DNA of 64,000 nucleotides from Plantibacter sp. PA-3-X8. Lineage in GTDB: Bacteria > Actinomycetota > Actinomycetes > Actinomycetales > Microbacteriaceae. The notes under the pieces are model-generated. The model saw nothing but the letters and a program-made list of their open reading frames with translations, did no database searches and had not been told where the DNA came from. The stretch lies in the NCBI RefSeq assembly GCF_003856975.1, contig NZ_CP033107.1, positions 3,844,001-3,908,000 on the forward strand, in the 5' to 3' direction. Positions 49,854 to 58,037 of this stretch are shown here, piece after piece. Each line of letters starts with the position of its first letter. Position 1 is the first letter of the stretch. A program made the position numbers and the translations under genes.

Positions 49854-52217
49854 ATGCCTGAACCACGTACCCCCGCGAAGACGGTCGCGCAGAGCGTCCT
49901 CGGCTTCGTCGGCTTGAGCGTCGCCGCCGGTGTGCTCGCCACCGCCGCGGTCACCCCTGCCATCGCGATGACCGGTCTCGCCACCTCCACGGGCATCTCC
50001 GTCTTCGACGGCCTCCCCGACTACCTCCAGCTCGACTCGCTCGCCCAGAAGTCGAGCATCTACGCCAAGGACTCCGCCGGCAACCCGGTGCTCCTCGCCT
50101 CCTTCTACGACCAGAACCGGATCGAGGACAGCTGGGACCAGATCTCCCAGTTCGCGAAGGACGCCGCGGTCTCGGCCGAGGACCCCCGCTTCTTCGAGCA
50201 CGGTGGCATCGACCTCGCGGGCACCGTCCGCGCGGTCGTCAACAACGCCGCCGGTGGATCGACGCAGGGTGGTTCGTCGATCACCCAGCAGTACGTGAAG
50301 AACGTCCTGGTACAGAAGGCCGAGGCGATCCCAGACAAGAAGGAGAGCGACGCGGCCTACGAGGAGGCGACCGCGACGACCCCGGAGCGCAAGCTCAAGG
50401 AGATGCGACTCGCGATCGGCCTCGAGAAGACGTACGGCAAGGAGGACATCCTCCGCGGGTACCTCAACATCTCCGGCTTCGGCGGACGCGTCTACGGGAT
50501 CGAGGCGGCGTCCAACTACTACTTCAACACCACGGCGGCGAACCTCACGCTGGAGCAGGCGGCGACGCTGCTGGCGATCGTCAACAACCCCGAGAACCTC
50601 AGGATCGACAAGCCCGACAGCGCCGACAACGGCGCGGCCAACGGCTACGCCCTGACGAAGACGCGACGGGACTACGTCCTCGACCAGATGCTCAAGGAGC
50701 AGAAGATCTCCAAGGAGCAGCACGACACCGCCGTGGCGATCCCGATCACGCCGACGATCGTGCCTCCCGTCACCGGCTGTTCCGCGGCCGGGTCGTCCGC
50801 CTACTTCTGTGATTACGTGACGAACGTGCTGCAGAACAACGAGATCTTCGGCGCCACACAGGACGAACGGTGGACGAACTTCAAGCGCGGCGGGTACAGC
50901 GTCTTCACGACCCTCGACCTCGACCTCCAGAGCGCCTCGCAGGCGGCCATCGACGAATACGTCCCGAAGACGACCACTGAACTCGACCTCGGTGCCGTCT
51001 CGGTGAGCGTGCAGCCAGGGAGCGGGCGGATCCTCGCCATGGCCCAGAACAAGGACTACTCGCAGGATCCCGACGTCCTCGCGACGGGCTCCAACTACAG
51101 CGCCATCAACTACAACACCGATCAGGCGTACGGCGGCTCGGCCGGTTTCCAGCCCGGTTCGACGTACAAGATCTTCACGCTCACGGACTGGCTGAAGTCG
51201 GGCAAGGGCGTCAACGAGTCGATCAACGCGAACCGCAGATCCGACTGGGGCACCTTCACCAACAGTTGCGTCCCGGGTGGGACGGAGCAGGCGGAGGCCG
51301 GATGGAGTCCGCGGAACGACGAGGGCGAATCGGGGTCCTACACCGTGAGACGCGCCACGCAGCAGTCGATCAACACCGCGTTCATCGCGATGGCGCAGGA
51401 GCTCGACCTCTGCGACATCAGCAAGACCGCTGAGTCGATGGGCGTGCACCGTGCCGACGGCGCGCCCCTGAACAACTCCCCCGCGACCGTGCTCGGCACC
51501 AACGAGGTCGCTCCGCTGAGCATGGCGACGGCCTTCGCGACGCTCGCCGCCGGCGGCAAGACGTGCGACCCGATCGCGATCGACTCGATCACGAAGCCCG
51601 ACGGTTCCACCGCCGAGGTCCCCTCGGCGAACTGCCGTCAATCCGTCGATGCGAAGGTGGCGGCCGCGGCCGACGACGTCCTCCAGGGCGTCGTCTCCAA
51701 CGGCACCGCGTCCGCCTCGGGTGCCCGCACCGACGGCGTCGGTGAGCTGATCGGCAAGACCGGGACCACCGACGACGCCGAGGCGACCTGGATGAGCGGC
51801 GCGAGCACGACGGTCGCGACGGTCGTCGGCACCTTCAACGTCAGCGGACACGTCAACCTCCGCGACACCTACATCGGTGGCACCCAGGTGGCCTCCATGC
51901 GGCACTACATCTGGCCGGCGGTCATGTCGGCCGCGCTCGCCAAGTACCCGGGCGGTGACTTCCCCGAGGCGGATCGCGCCACGCTGCAGGGCGACGGTTC
52001 CGGCAGCAGCGGCGAGGACTCGACACCGACCCCGACGCCGACGGCCGACCCCACGCAGGCACCGAGCGAGGCGCCGACACCGGCTCCGGGTGACGGCGGG
52101 GACACCGATGGGACCGGCGAGGACGGCGGGCCTGCGGCGCCGGGGAACGGCAACGGGAACGGCGGCGGCGCCGGGAACGGGAACGGGAACGGGAACGGGA
52201 ACGGCGCACCCGGATGA
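49854..52217 (+). CDS. Class A penicillin-binding protein (transglycosylase/transpeptidase), copy 1
   Basis: A 787-residue bifunctional peptidoglycan synthase. One N-terminal membrane helix (VLGFVGLSVAAGVLATAAVT) is followed by a GT51 glycosyltransferase domain (SAEDPRFFEHGGIDLAGTVR, GGSSITQQYVKNVL) and a transpeptidase domain with S-x-x-K in PGSTYKIFT, S-x-N in QSINTAF and K-T-G-T in IGKTGTTDD. The C-terminus is a Pro/Thr/Glu-rich stretch and then a Gly-Asn repeat tail (NGNGNG). A close paralogue follows; this copy has no PASTA domains. Confidence 0.93.
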   Translation: MPEPRTPAKTVAQSVLGFVGLSVAAGVLATAAVTPAIAMTGLATSTGISVFDGLPDYLQLDSLAQKSSIYAKDSAGNPVLLASFYDQNRIEDSWDQISQFAKDAAVSAEDPRFFEHGGIDLAGTVRAVVNNAAGGSTQGGSSITQQYVKNVLVQKAEAIPDKKESDAAYEEATATTPERKLKEMRLAIGLEKTYGKEDILRGYLNISGFGGRVYGIEAASNYYFNTTAANLTLEQAATLLAIVNNPENLRIDKPDSADNGAANGYALTKTRRDYVLDQMLKEQKISKEQHDTAVAIPITPTIVPPVTGCSAAGSSAYFCDYVTNVLQNNEIFGATQDERWTNFKRGGYSVFTTLDLDLQSASQAAIDEYVPKTTTELDLGAVSVSVQPGSGRILAMAQNKDYSQDPDVLATGSNYSAINYNTDQAYGGSAGFQPGSTYKIFTLTDWLKSGKGVNESINANRRSDWGTFTNSCVPGGTEQAEAGWSPRNDEGESGSYTVRRATQQSINTAFIAMAQELDLCDISKTAESMGVHRADGAPLNNSPATVLGTNEVAPLSMATAFATLAAGGKTCDPIAIDSITKPDGSTAEVPSANCRQSVDAKVAAAADDVLQGVVSNGTASASGARTDGVGELIGKTGTTDDAEATWMSGASTTVATVVGTFNVSGHVNLRDTYIGGTQVASMRHYIWPAVMSAALAKYPGGDFPEADRATLQGDGSGSSGEDSTPTPTPTADPTQAPSEAPTPAPGDGGDTDGTGEDGGPAAPGNGNGNGGGAGNGNGNGNGNGAPG

Positions 52218-52338
52218 TCGTCCGCGGCTGTCGGTCGAACGCAGACCGGCAGCCGCCCCGGGTCGCCCGGCGGCAACGATCGGGTTTCAACGCGTCGCTG
52301 AGCGGGCCTTTTTCAGGATTGTCGCTTAGCATCGATCC

Positions 52339-54891
52339 ATGCCTCAACAACATCGCACGGCCACCGGTGTGCTCGGCGGCTTCCTCGGCTTTCTCGGGCT
52401 GAGCGTCGCAGCGGGTGTCCTCGTCACCGCCACGGTCACGCCGGCACTCGCCGTCACCGGGATCGCGACCAACAGCACGATCAACGTGTTCGACGGTCTG
52501 CCCGACTACCTGGCCCTCGACGAATTGGCGCAGAAGTCGAGCATCTACGCGACCGACAGCGCAGGCAACCCGCAGCTGCTCGCGTCCTTCTACCAGCAGA
52601 ACCGCATCGAGGTCGGCTGGGACCAGATCAACCAGTTCGTCAAGGACGCGGCGATCTCGGCTGAGGACCCGCGCTTCTACGAGCACGGCGGTGTCGACCT
52701 CACCGGTACCATCCGTGCCGTCGCGATCAGCGCGACGGGACGCGACCTGCAGGGTGGTTCGTCGATCACCCAGCAGTACGTGAAGAACGTGCTCGTGCAG
52801 AAGGCCGAGGCCATCACCGACGAGGCCAAGATGAAGGCCGCGTACAAAGAGGCGACGAAGGCGACCCCGGAGCGCAAGCTCAAGGAGATGCGCATGGCCA
52901 TCGGCCTCGAGAAGCGCTACGGCAAGCAGGACATCCTGCGCGGCTACCTCAACATCGCCGGATTCGGCGGTCGCACCTACGGCATCGAGGCCGCAGCCAA
53001 CTACTACTTCGCGACGACTGCCGCCAACCTGAACCTCGAGCAGGCCGCCGCGCTGATGGCGATCGTGAACAACCCGGAGACGCTGCGCCTCGACCGGCCC
53101 GACAGCGAGACGAACGGCGCGGCCAACGGGTACGCCCTCACGCTCGAACGGCGGAACTACGTCCTCGATCAGATGATCAAGGAGGGCAAGATCACCGAGG
53201 AGCAGTACTTCTGGGCGTACCGCCAGCCGATCACGCCGACCATCAACCCGGCGAGCACGGGCTGCCAGACGGCCGTCAACGTCAGCCCGGGAGCCGGCTA
53301 CTTCTGCGACTACGTCACCCGGGTGTTCCAGAACAACCCGATCTTCGGCGCCACGGAGGACGAACGCTGGGCCGCGTTCAACCGCGGTGGCTACAGCGTG
53401 TTCACGACGCTCGATCTCGACGTCCAGGGTGCCGCACAGGCGGCGATCGACGAGCTCATCCCGCGGGTGAGCGACCAGCTCGACATCGGCGCGGTGTCCG
53501 TCACCGTGCAGCCCGGAACGGGCCGCATCCTCGCGATGGCCCAGAACAAGGACTACTCGAACGACCCAGACGTCCTGGCCACCGGTGCGAACTACTCCGC
53601 GGTCAACTACAACACCGACGTCGATTACGGCGGGTCCACGGGCCTCCAACCCGGATCGACGTACAAGACCTTCACGCTCGCCGAATGGCTCAAAGAGGGG
53701 CACGGCCTGAACGAGGGCGTCGACGGCCGGAAACGGTCCCCGTGGGGCACGTTCAAGGACTCGTGCGCCGACGGCGGCACGGTCTACGCCGGCTCCGACT
53801 GGAACCCCGGCAACGACGAGGGCGGCAACGGTGGCCAGTACACCGCGCTCCAGTCGACGAAGCAGTCCATCAACACCGGCTTCATCGCGATGGCGAAGCA
53901 GCTCGACCTCTGCGGCATCCGTAAGACGGCCGAGTCGATGGGTGTCCATCGCGCCGACGGCGGTCCGCTGCTGCAGTCCCCGGCGACGGTCCTCGGCACC
54001 AACGAGGTCGCTCCGCTCAGCATGGCGACGGCCTTCGCGACCTTCGCTTCGGGCGGCATCACCTGCGACCCGATCGCGATCGACCGGGTCGTGAAGCCCG
54101 ACGGCACCGAGATCCCCGTTCCGCCGGCGAACTGCCGGCAGGGCCTCGAAGCCAATGTCGCCGCTACGGCGAACGTCGCACTCCAGGCGACGTTCAACGG
54201 CGGCACGACGAGCTCGTCCCGCATCGGCGACGGCATCCCGCTCATCGGCAAGACGGGTACCACCGACAACAACGAGGCGACCTGGATGAGTGGCGCGAGC
54301 ACGAAGGCGGCGACCGTCGTCGGTGTCTTCAACGCGACCGGCCACGTCAACCTGCGGCGCACCTACTTCGACGCCGGGCAGGCCGCGACGATCCGTCACA
54401 AGATCTGGCCGCGGGTCATGGCGACCGCCAACGCGAAGTTCGGCGGCGACGCATTCGGCGACCCCGACCCGTCGCTCATCAACGGCCAGTCGGTCCAGGT
54501 GCCCGACGTGGCCGGGAAGACCATCGAAGAGGCGCAGAAGCTGCTCGAGGACGCCGGCTTCGGTTTCGAGAACGGCGGCGCGGGCGACTCCGCCCTGCCG
54601 GCCGGCCAGGCGGCGAGCACCAACCCGTCCGGCACGGTGCCGAAGGGCTCCATCGTCACGGTCTACACGAGCAACGGGCTCCTGGGTGTCATCCCCGACG
54701 TCAGCGGAGCGGGCAACTTCGACGCGGCGAAGGCGGCCATCCAGGGCGCCGGGTTCACGAACGTGGGTCAGAAATGCGCGGTCGATCCCGCTGCCACGAC
54801 ACCGAAGGTGACCGGCGTCGATCCACCAGCCGGCACCGCAGCGCGCAAGGACGGCAAGGTGACGGTGACGGTCTCGAAGACCAGCTGTTAG
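52339..54891 (+). CDS. Class A penicillin-binding protein with PASTA domains, copy 2
   Basis: An 850-residue paralogue of the preceding protein, with the same order: membrane helix, GT51 domain (SAEDPRFYEHGGVDLTGTIR, GGSSITQQYVKNVL) and transpeptidase (PGSTYKTFT, QSINTGF, IGKTGTTDN). The tail differs: two PASTA units (VQVPDVAGKTIEEAQKLLED and VIPDVSGAGNFDAAKAAIQG) that can bind peptidoglycan or muropeptides. The gene begins 121 bases after copy 1 with its own start and ends in a strong terminator. The tandem pair likely arose by duplication. Confidence 0.94.
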   Translation: MPQQHRTATGVLGGFLGFLGLSVAAGVLVTATVTPALAVTGIATNSTINVFDGLPDYLALDELAQKSSIYATDSAGNPQLLASFYQQNRIEVGWDQINQFVKDAAISAEDPRFYEHGGVDLTGTIRAVAISATGRDLQGGSSITQQYVKNVLVQKAEAITDEAKMKAAYKEATKATPERKLKEMRMAIGLEKRYGKQDILRGYLNIAGFGGRTYGIEAAANYYFATTAANLNLEQAAALMAIVNNPETLRLDRPDSETNGAANGYALTLERRNYVLDQMIKEGKITEEQYFWAYRQPITPTINPASTGCQTAVNVSPGAGYFCDYVTRVFQNNPIFGATEDERWAAFNRGGYSVFTTLDLDVQGAAQAAIDELIPRVSDQLDIGAVSVTVQPGTGRILAMAQNKDYSNDPDVLATGANYSAVNYNTDVDYGGSTGLQPGSTYKTFTLAEWLKEGHGLNEGVDGRKRSPWGTFKDSCADGGTVYAGSDWNPGNDEGGNGGQYTALQSTKQSINTGFIAMAKQLDLCGIRKTAESMGVHRADGGPLLQSPATVLGTNEVAPLSMATAFATFASGGITCDPIAIDRVVKPDGTEIPVPPANCRQGLEANVAATANVALQATFNGGTTSSSRIGDGIPLIGKTGTTDNNEATWMSGASTKAATVVGVFNATGHVNLRRTYFDAGQAATIRHKIWPRVMATANAKFGGDAFGDPDPSLINGQSVQVPDVAGKTIEEAQKLLEDAGFGFENGGAGDSALPAGQAASTNPSGTVPKGSIVTVYTSNGLLGVIPDVSGAGNFDAAKAAIQGAGFTNVGQKCAVDPAATTPKVTGVDPPAGTAARKDGKVTVTVSKTSC

Positions 54892-54906
54892 CGTCCTGAC
54901 CCGAGC

Positions 54907-54943
54907 ACGGAGGGCCCGATCGGTATTCGATCGGGCCCTCCGT
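54907..54943 (+). terminator. Strong terminator after PBP copy 2
   Basis: A perfect 16-bp stem (ACGGAGGGCCCGATCG with its complement), loop GTATT, 15 bases after the stop. Confidence 0.88.
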
Positions 54944-55040
54944 CGTCTGCGCCTGGCTCCCCTCCGGGCGTCTTCGGAGGGGCTACCGGTACGCTCGTGG
55001 GACGGTCGGCACCACTCGACGACCGAGGAGGAGACGATCG

Positions 55041-56015
55041 ATGGCGGCATCTATGAGCACCGGCGGCAGACTCGGTACGGCGGCAGCCGTCGTGGCGGGC
55101 CTCGGGGCCCTCACCTTCGGATACGCGTCGATCGTCGAGCGCAACGCCTTCACGCTCCGCAGGGTGACCGCTCCCGTCCTCCCGCCCGACGCCGAGCCGA
55201 TCACCGTCCTGCACCTGTCCGATCTCCACATGGCCCCCTGGCAGCGCCGCAAGCAGGCTTGGCTTCGGTCACTCGCCGATTTGCAGCCGGACGTCGTGAT
55301 CAACACGGGCGACAACCTGGGGCACGAGCAGGGCATCGACGGGATCCGAGCTGCGCTCTCCGTGTTCGCCGGTGTGCCGGGGGCGTTCGTGCACGGCTCG
55401 AACGACTACTACGGGCCGAGTGCGAAGAACCCGTTCAAGTACTTCGTGCAGACGTCCTCGAAGCACGTCTCCCCGACGACGCTCGACACGGCTGCGCTCG
55501 AGCGGTTCTTCATGGACGAGCTCGGCTGGATGGACCTCAACAACGCGGTCGGTGAGATCTCGATCCGGGGCACCCGCCTCGACCTGTTCGGCGTCGACGA
55601 CCCGCACAAGCACTTCGACCGGCTGGACACGCTGACGGCGCTCATCGACGAGCGACTGGACGCCGAGACGTTGGAGACCGACGACCCGTCGCTGGCCCAC
55701 ACGGTGACGGTCGGCGTGATGCACGCTCCGTATCGGCGGGGGCTCGACGCCCTCGTGACGCAGGGTGCGCAGTTCATCTTCGCGGGGCACACCCACGGTG
55801 GCCAGGTCTGTGTGCCGGGCTACGGCGCACTCGTGACGAACTGCGACATCCCCCGGCAGCAGGCGAAGGGGCTCAGCGTCTGGCGGCATGCCCTGCGCTC
55901 GGCGTATCTGAACGTGTCGGCGGGGATCGGGACCTCCATCTACGCGCCAGTGCGATTCGCCTGCCGGCCGGAAGCGTCGCTCGTGACCCTCCTCCCCCGC
56001 CGCACGGTGGTCTGA
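55041..56015 (+). CDS. Metallophosphoesterase
   Basis: A 324-residue calcineurin-like phosphoesterase. The metal-binding blocks are in order: LHLSDLHMAPWQ (D-x-H), NTGDN, HGSNDYY (G-N-D-type, here S-N-D) and GHTHGGQ near the C-terminus. A hydrophobic N-terminal segment (AAAVVAGLGALTFGYASIVE) suggests membrane attachment, as in YkuE/YaeI-type enzymes acting on lipid or nucleotide phosphates. GAGGAGG lies before the ATG. The substrate is unknown. Confidence 0.9.
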   Translation: MAASMSTGGRLGTAAAVVAGLGALTFGYASIVERNAFTLRRVTAPVLPPDAEPITVLHLSDLHMAPWQRRKQAWLRSLADLQPDVVINTGDNLGHEQGIDGIRAALSVFAGVPGAFVHGSNDYYGPSAKNPFKYFVQTSSKHVSPTTLDTAALERFFMDELGWMDLNNAVGEISIRGTRLDLFGVDDPHKHFDRLDTLTALIDERLDAETLETDDPSLAHTVTVGVMHAPYRRGLDALVTQGAQFIFAGHTHGGQVCVPGYGALVTNCDIPRQQAKGLSVWRHALRSAYLNVSAGIGTSIYAPVRFACRPEASLVTLLPRRTVV

Positions 56016-56030
56016 CCGGGCCCGACTGCC

Positions 56031-56179
56031 CTTCGACAGGCTCAGGGACCGGGACTCCCCGGCCCGCGCACCCTCCGCCGGTGACTGAGCACCCTCCGCC
56101 GGTCACTGAGCACCCTCCGCCGGTCACTGAGCTTGTCGAAGTGCCGCCCCTCGACAGGCTCAGGGACCGGGACTCCCCG
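56031..56179. repeat. CTTCGACAGGCTCAGG repeats with 21-bp tandem units
   Basis: Two copies of (C)TCGACAGGCTCAGGGACC extended by GGGACTCCCCG (56031-56061 and 56150-56179) enclose three 21-bp units GCACCCTCCGCCGGTSACTGA (56068-56088, 56089-56109, 56110-56130; S is G in the first and C in the others). After them GCTTGTCGAAG is an inverted partial copy that can pair with the second CTTCGACAGGC-type unit. The core repeats the element at 31.2 kb. Confidence 0.85.
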
Positions 56180-56187
56180 CCGGGAAA

Positions 56188-56252
56188 CAGAGAAGCCCGG
56201 TCAGACGATCTCTTGTCTGACCGGGCTTGTACTGTCGGGGTAGCGGGATGTG
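56188..56252. repeat. Truncated duplicate of tRNA-Pro 3' end and terminator
   Basis: From 56188 the sequence copies that from 56289 with an offset of 101 bases: the terminator stem AAGCCCGGTCAGA/TCTGACCGGGCTT and the tRNA 3' part TGTCGGGGTAGCGGGAT. Six bases in the terminator loop differ. It then reads GTGCAACCC where the true tRNA has TTGAACCC, and no further tRNA sequence follows. It is a partial tRNA gene copy, possibly an old attachment site. Confidence 0.8.
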
Positions 56253-56293
56253 CAACCCGCCAGCCCAGCGGACCGCCAACCCGGGGAACAGAG

Positions 56294-56329
56294 AAGCCCG
56301 GTCAGACGATTTCTCATCTGACCGGGCTT
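56294..56329 (-). terminator. Terminator of tRNA-Pro
   Basis: A 13-bp stem, AAGCCCGGTCAGA with TCTGACCGGGCTT, and a 10-base loop, 7 bases after the tRNA 3' end on the minus strand. Confidence 0.82.
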
Positions 56330-56335
56330 GTACTG

Positions 56336-56409
<74 letters not shown>

Positions 56410-56494
56410 ATGGCCCGAAGGCCTTGTCTAGGATAGCCGATTTTTCAGCGGCTGTTCGCCACTTCCTGGAATCGGTGGATCCCGGACCGGATCA

Positions 56495-56526
56495 GCCGGG
56501 CGCCGCCATCGCCGCCCGGCCGATCC
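56495..56526 (-). terminator. Terminator after cell-wall protein gene
   Basis: A GC-rich stem, GCCGGGCG with CGCCCGGC (56495-56502 and 56513-56520), extended outward by GGATC/GATCC, seven bases past the stop of the minus-strand gene. Confidence 0.55.
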
Positions 56527-56532
56527 GTGATC

Positions 56533-57072
56533 TCACGCCTGCTGGCGGCGACGCACGACCACGGTACCGAGCGCCGCAGCACCGACGGCGAGGAGCCCTC
56601 CGGCCACCCACGGGAGGGCGGTTCCGGCGAACCCGGTGTCGGCGAGGGCGTTGCCCCCGGCAGACGGGTCGGAGGCCGATGCAGCGGCCACAGCGGCGTC
56701 CGCGGGGTCCAGGACGGTGAAGTCGGACGAGTCGGTCACGGCACCCTGGGTCGCGGTCAGCGTGTAGGTGCCTGCGGGGTCAGCAGCCGTGTCGATGGAG
56801 ACCTGGATGTCGCCGGTCTCGCCCGCGACGGTCGACAGCGTGCGAGCGGAGACACCGGCTGCGGAGGACTCGATGGTGATCGACACCGTCTGGTTCGCCG
56901 CCCAGAAGTCCGAGCACGAGTAGGAGACCGCCGCGCCGCGCGCGACGCTCGCCGGCGTGATCGAGTTGCAGCTGCCAGGACCGTAGCTGTCGCCCTCGAG
57001 CGCGTTGGCTGCGGTGGGCAGCGCGACGACGGCGAGGAGGACGAGTGCGGCGGCGGAGAGAGTTCGTTTCAT
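56533..57072 (-). CDS. Cell-wall-anchored surface protein with LADTG sorting signal
   Basis: A 179-residue secreted protein. A signal peptide (MKRTLSAAALVLLAVVALPT, cleavage after ANA) is followed by a small beta-rich domain with a cysteine pair (SCNSITP, SYSCSDF) and an acidic stalk. The C-terminus has LADTG at 143-147, a hydrophobic helix (LPWVAGGLLAVGAAALGTVV) and RRRQQA. LAxTG is the recognition signal of class E sortases in actinobacteria, so the protein should be linked to the wall. No sortase is in the window. A paralogue lies directly upstream. Confidence 0.85.
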   Translation of the reverse strand: MKRTLSAAALVLLAVVALPTAANALEGDSYGPGSCNSITPASVARGAAVSYSCSDFWAANQTVSITIESSAAGVSARTLSTVAGETGDIQVSIDTAADPAGTYTLTATQGAVTDSSDFTVLDPADAAVAAASASDPSAGGNALADTGFAGTALPWVAGGLLAVGAAALGTVVVRRRQQA

Positions 57073-57331
57073 ATGCGGGCCCCTTGGTGTGCGGATGGCG
57101 CATGCGCTGCGTGATGCGACATGCGGACAGGGCCTGGAGCCGAGCGCTGATCACTCGTGGCCTCCATGGCCGTCATCATGCTAGGGCAGCCGCCATCTCG
57201 CCAGGGCTGGAAAACCGCGGAATTCCGCGGATGTGACCACCTTTGGGGGTACGACCTGTCCGCCTGACGCCAAGCCGGGCGAGGACCGTGCCACGCCGAA
57301 GCCCACGAGGGTGAGATGCCCTCCGGTCAGG

Positions 57332-57365
57332 CCGTGGTCCGAGCGGACGACCGCTCGGACCACGG
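57332..57365 (-). terminator. Terminator after paralogous cell-wall protein gene
   Basis: A perfect 15-bp stem (CCGTGGTCCGAGCGG with its complement), loop ACGA, 15 bases past the stop. It separates the two paralogous genes. The rest of the 308-base gap down to 57073 shows no gene. Confidence 0.85.
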
Positions 57366-57380
57366 ATCCCGGCTGACGGA

Positions 57381-57914
57381 TCAGGCCGTCTTGCGGCGAC
57401 GGATCGCCATCGCACCGATGACGCCGGCACCCACGACGAGGAGGCCTCCGCCGATCCACGGCAGGGCTCCACCGTCGAAGCCGGTCGAGGCGAACTCGCG
57501 CTCCGAGACCTGGAACGAGGCGCTCTCGGTGGTCGCGCCCTGGGTCGCCGTGACCATGCAGGTGCCGGAGGCGGTCCTGCTGGTCTCGATCGTCACCGCG
57601 AACGCACGGGCGGCGTCGGTGTTGAACGTGCCGGACGTCGGCACGGCGCTCTGCTCGGTCGCGCCGGCGGTGTTGGGCTTCGCAGCGGGAATGCTGCAGC
57701 CGGGCCCGGCGACGGTGACCGTCACCGGCGTGCCGGGATCGAAGGTGCCGTCGCAGCGGAAGACGGTCGACTCCCCCTGGGTCACCGACACCGGTGTGAG
57801 GGTCGCACAACCGGCAGGGCCGTAGGTGGACGAGTCGGTCGCTGCACTCGCGGCGGTCGGGGCCGCGAAGACTGCCAGGAGGCAGAGCGATGCTAGGGCA
57901 AGGGTGCGCTTCAT
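57381..57914 (-). CDS. Cell-wall-anchored surface protein with FASTG-type signal
   Basis: A 177-residue paralogue of the gene at 56533: the same signal start (MKRTLALASLCLLAVFAAPT), the YGPAGC and TPVSVTQGES opening of the domain, and the same tail (GALPWIGGGLLVVGAGVIGA, RRRKTA). The sorting motif reads FASTG at 141-145 rather than LAxTG. It has three cysteines more than its sister. The two were probably formed by tandem duplication and then diverged. The role at the cell surface is unknown. Confidence 0.82.
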   Translation of the reverse strand: MKRTLALASLCLLAVFAAPTAASAATDSSTYGPAGCATLTPVSVTQGESTVFRCDGTFDPGTPVTVTVAGPGCSIPAAKPNTAGATEQSAVPTSGTFNTDAARAFAVTIETSRTASGTCMVTATQGATTESASFQVSEREFASTGFDGGALPWIGGGLLVVGAGVIGAMAIRRRKTA

Positions 57915-58037
57915 GTTGATATCCCCAAGGAACGTCGAATACCCCCTGCGTCCGCCGATTTCGGGTGGGCGTCCGCGCGAGGTCCCCCAGGGTCACGAAT
58001 TCGGGTGCGTGGCTTCCTGCGGTGTTGTCATGCTATG

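Noticed and set aside
49590..55050. Very long open frames on the minus strand (771 and 1042 codons) opposite the two PBP genes
   Set aside because: They mirror the plus-strand genes codon for codon, have strong compositional bias and no recognisable domains. The plus strand carries clear GT51, transpeptidase and PASTA motifs. High third-position GC creates such frames; only the last 51 codons of the first are taken as a real small gene.
56041..56179. Possible CRISPR array in the 21-bp units at 56 kb
   Set aside because: Only three contiguous units with no spacers; they are plain tandem repeats beside a dispersed intergenic element.
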